Positions 6,345 through 7,314 of a stretch of 7,314 nucleotides of DNA are shown here, piece by piece. Source of the DNA: Spirochaetia bacterium. GTDB taxonomy: Bacteria; Spirochaetota; Spirochaetia; Sphaerochaetales; Sphaerochaetaceae. The position numbers and the translations under genes were made by a program. The stretch lies in contig CAAGIP010000217.1 in the NCBI GenBank assembly GCA_900769955.1, positions 1-7,314 on the forward strand. The letters run 5' to 3'. A model generated the notes under the pieces. The model worked only from the letters and a program-made list of their open reading frames with translations. It had not been told where the DNA came from and searched no databases. Every line of letters starts with the position of its first letter. Within the stretch, counting starts at the first letter, position 1.

Positions 6345-6417
6345 GCCGCTTTAGCTCAGTAGGTAGAGCAAAGGACTGAAAATCCTTGTGTCCCTGGTTC
6401 GATTCCTGGAGGCGGCA
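6345..6417 (+). tRNA. tRNA-Phe (anticodon GAA)
   Basis: The 73-base gene folds as a standard cloverleaf. The acceptor is GCCGCTT with AGGCGGC and the discriminator is A. The D stem is GCTC with GAGC. The anticodon stem is AAGGA with TCCTT around CTGAAAA, giving anticodon GAA (6378-6380). The T loop is TTCGATT. The T stem is CCTGG with CCTGG, leaving a T-T mismatch at the middle pair (positions 51 and 63) where T-A is normal. CCA is not encoded. The 3' 36 bases recur imperfectly at 7140-7175, marking this gene as the likely integration site of a mobile element. Confidence 0.95.
6382..6417 (+). repeat. Proximal direct repeat within tRNA-Phe (attL-like)
   Basis: The last 36 bases of tRNA-Phe, from the end of the anticodon loop through the discriminator, match 7140-7175 at 30 of 36 positions, in the same orientation and 758 bp apart. 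The identical blocks are ATCCTTGTGTC plus one flank base, TTCG, and GGAGGCGGCA. tRNA 3' halves are the usual attachment sites of tyrosine-recombinase islands, and the element normally restores the tRNA at this junction. Confidence 0.65.
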
Positions 6418-6422
6418 CTCAG

Positions 6423-6452
6423 AACTCCTTGTAATGCAAGGAGTTTTTTTTT
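6423..6452 (+). terminator. Intrinsic terminator of tRNA-Phe
   Basis: AACTCCTTG (6423-6431) pairs perfectly with CAAGGAGTT (6437-6445) around a 5-base loop, and a run of nine T (6444-6452) completes it. It lies 5 bases after the tRNA and is a strong rho-independent terminator that also separates the tRNA from the toxin-antitoxin genes. Confidence 0.92.
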
Positions 6453-6508
6453 ATATTTGCATTTCAAATATCAGTCGAATCTGGCTGTAGGTAGCAATAT
6501 GTTTTCTA

Positions 6509-6540
6509 TTGCAAAATTTATACATAAATTAATATGTATA
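6509..6540 (+). promoter_or_regulatory. Promoter and palindromic operator of brnTA
   Basis: TATACATA (6519-6526) and TATGTATA (6533-6540) form a perfect 8-bp inverted repeat with a 6-base spacer, 12 bases before brnT. A -35-like TTGCAA (6509-6514) and a -10-like TATGTA (6533-6538), 18 bases apart, overlap it. BrnA-type antitoxins are ribbon-helix-helix repressors known to autoregulate their operon, so this palindrome is the natural candidate for the BrnA site. That link is inferred. Confidence 0.5.
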
Positions 6541-6552
6541 TGCAGGTTTGCA

Positions 6553-6832
6553 ATGAAATTTGAATGGGACGAAGAAAAGAACAAGGTAAACATAAAGAAG
6601 CATAAGATAAGCTTTGAGAAGGCTATCCAGGTCTTTCTCGATCCCATGCATCTGGAGATTCCTGATCCTTGCGAAGCTGAGGACCGTTGGAATGCAATAG
6701 GCTTTGCTGGTTCCATTCTAATTTGTTGTATATACAGAAAGAAAAGAAGATACAATCAGAATCATTTCAGCCAGAAAAGCTGAAAAGGAGGAAATCAATG
6801 GCTATAAAAACGGTTACTTTGGAAGAAGCTAG
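6553..6832 (+). pseudogene. brnT: BrnT-family toxin gene, frameshifted
   Basis: BrnT is a RelE-like ribonuclease toxin of type II systems. From the ATG at 6553 the frame reads MKFEWDEEKNKVNIKKHKIS and continues through SFEKAIQVFLDPMHLEIPDP (20-39), classic BrnT sequence, to about residue 56. It then goes off-family and stops at 6781-6783 after 76 residues. Skipping one base at the AA of 6720-6721 restores the expected C-terminus, FVVYTERKEDTIRIISARKA, ending at TAG 6830-6832. The repaired protein would have 92 residues, normal for BrnT. The lost part contains the conserved RIISARKA block, so the toxin is probably inactive. A sequencing error is the main alternative. The repaired frame would overlap brnA by 35 bases. 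A weak AGG (6544-6546) is the only ribosome-binding match. Confidence 0.85.
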
Positions 6833-7097
6833 AAAATTACCTTCCATGAGCGAGGAGGAAATAAGGGAGCTTGAGAATCATATCGATACAGATTTCTCAG
6901 ATTGTCCACCTCTCTCTGCAGAACAGCTTAAGAATGCAAGACGAGGTTATGAAGTACATCCTGAGTGGTATAAGCCAACCAAAAGTAAGATTACGATCAT
7001 GATTGATAACGATGTACTTGCCGCTCTCAAAGCAGAAGGGAAGGGTTATCAGACAAGAATCAATTCCATCCTCAGAAAAGAAGTTATGGGAGTGTGA
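6798..7097 (+). CDS. brnA: BrnA-family antitoxin
   Basis: The 99-residue product is the BrnA antitoxin, which neutralises BrnT and represses the operon. The N-terminal two thirds are acidic and probably bind the toxin, including PPLSAEQLKNARRG (37-50). The C-terminal ribbon-helix-helix is clear: strand KITIMID (64-70), first helix NDVLAALKAEG (71-81) and KGYQTRINSILRKEV (82-96), the most conserved block of the family. The ATG at 6798 is preceded by a perfect AAGGAGG (6785-6791) with a 6-base gap. An upstream in-frame ATG at 6687 lies in the antitoxin frame inside brnT and lacks family sequence. The toxin-then-antitoxin order is standard. The gene is intact while its toxin partner is frameshifted. 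Confidence 0.93.
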   Translation: MAIKTVTLEEARKLPSMSEEEIRELENHIDTDFSDCPPLSAEQLKNARRGYEVHPEWYKPTKSKITIMIDNDVLAALKAEGKGYQTRINSILRKEVMGV

Positions 7098-7139
7098 ACT
7101 GACGGGAAGCCTGAGCGAGCTGTGAATCCTGTATGCAAT

Positions 7140-7175
7140 ATCCTTGTGTCTCCAGTTCGGCTCCAGGAGGCGGCA
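7140..7175 (+). repeat. Distal partial copy of tRNA-Phe 3' end (attR-like)
   Basis: This 36-base segment repeats the tRNA-Phe 3' end with six differences, five of them transitions. No 5' half precedes it: 7098-7139 does not align with the first half of the tRNA. The copy keeps CCAGG for the 3' T-stem strand, the version that would pair perfectly with the 5' CCTGG of the intact gene. Its own 5' T-stem strand (TCCAG) has decayed, so it cannot fold alone. It closes a 758-bp segment holding brnTA. Confidence 0.7.
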
Positions 7176-7314
7176 ATAAACAAAACTTCTAGCGCTGCGG
7201 GGAGTTCTTTGTTTGTAAAACGAAAAGGGGCTGTTAAAAAACTCAGCTTATGAACTGAATCGGGAACAAGTTGCGGGAAACAGACTTCTGAACAGGGGAA
7301 ATGCATTGGAACTG
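7176..7314. other. Sequence beyond the distal repeat, no gene recognised
   Basis: No convincing coding frame is visible to the window end. A weak hairpin, AACTTC (7184-7189) with GGAGTT (7201-7206), sits at about the same distance from the distal repeat as the strong terminator does from tRNA-Phe, with a broken T-rich stretch after it (7205-7214). It could be the original terminator of the tRNA gene before integration. Confidence 0.4.

Noticed and set aside
6388..6552. Long N-terminal extension of brnT starting inside tRNA-Phe
   Set aside because: It would translate part of a tRNA, a terminator and the operator; BrnT family sequence starts at 6553.
6715..6730. Programmed +1 frameshift in brnT
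   Set aside because: The site (ATT CTA ATT TGT) shows no recognised slippery sequence, internal Shine-Dalgarno or pause signal, so mutation or sequencing error is simpler.
7140..7175. A second full tRNA gene
   Set aside because: Only the 3' half matches, the 5' T-stem strand is not complementary to its partner, and 7098-7139 does not fold as the first half of a tRNA.
7049..7306. Minus-strand 85-residue open frame at the window end
   Set aside because: It crosses the tRNA-Phe repeat and overlaps the end of brnA, has no recognisable motif and looks like chance.
1..7314. CRISPR arrays or insertion sequences
   Set aside because: No regularly spaced repeats, transposase-like frames or paired terminal inverted repeats were seen; the only long direct repeat is the tRNA-Phe 3' end.

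Overview
The window is bacterial chromosome of medium G+C content. It has short intergenic gaps, Shine-Dalgarno sites, sigma70-type promoters and two tRNA genes that do not encode their CCA ends, so the host must add CCA enzymatically. Gene content (sodium/proline symporter, lone PTS-like IIA domain, ECF transporter core, Dpp/Opp-type permease pair) suggests an importer-rich heterotroph. A host-associated or anaerobic lineage such as a spirochaete is possible, but this is an impression and no marker gene proves it.

Layout. 1-313 is an AT-rich regulatory region with a perfect palindrome and a distant repeat of its half-site over a candidate promoter. 314-1852 is putP (+), followed by a hairpin terminator. 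2007-2086 is tRNA-Leu(CAG) on the minus strand, with a near-consensus promoter upstream and its own terminator at 1944-1977. 2184-2651 is a stand-alone EIIA-like protein (+), whose end overlaps the convergent end of a minus-strand operon. That operon reads, in transcription order, ecfA-type ATPase (4561-3818), ecfT-type membrane protein (3833-3120) and 5-formyltetrahydrofolate cyclo-ligase (3132-2641). All junctions overlap, so it is probably one translationally coupled unit. Divergent from it are two Dpp/Opp-type permease genes (4614-5522 and 5506-6288), with no binding protein or ATPase in view. A 21-codon overlapping ORF that may be the stub of a third gene follows.

6345-6417 is tRNA-Phe(GAA) with its own promoter and terminator. 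Beyond it lies a small island with a BrnT/BrnA toxin-antitoxin locus: brnT (6553 onward) carries a +1 frameshift, whereas brnA (6798-7097) is intact. At 7140-7175 a 36-bp imperfect copy of the tRNA-Phe 3' end closes the island. This is the classic arrangement left by integration into a tRNA gene, though no integrase is visible. The rest to 7314 has no recognised gene.

The most notable observations are the tRNA-Phe mini-island with its decayed toxin, the T-stem mismatch in the working tRNA-Phe that the distal copy would repair, and the coupling of a folate-salvage enzyme to an ECF transporter core lacking an S component.
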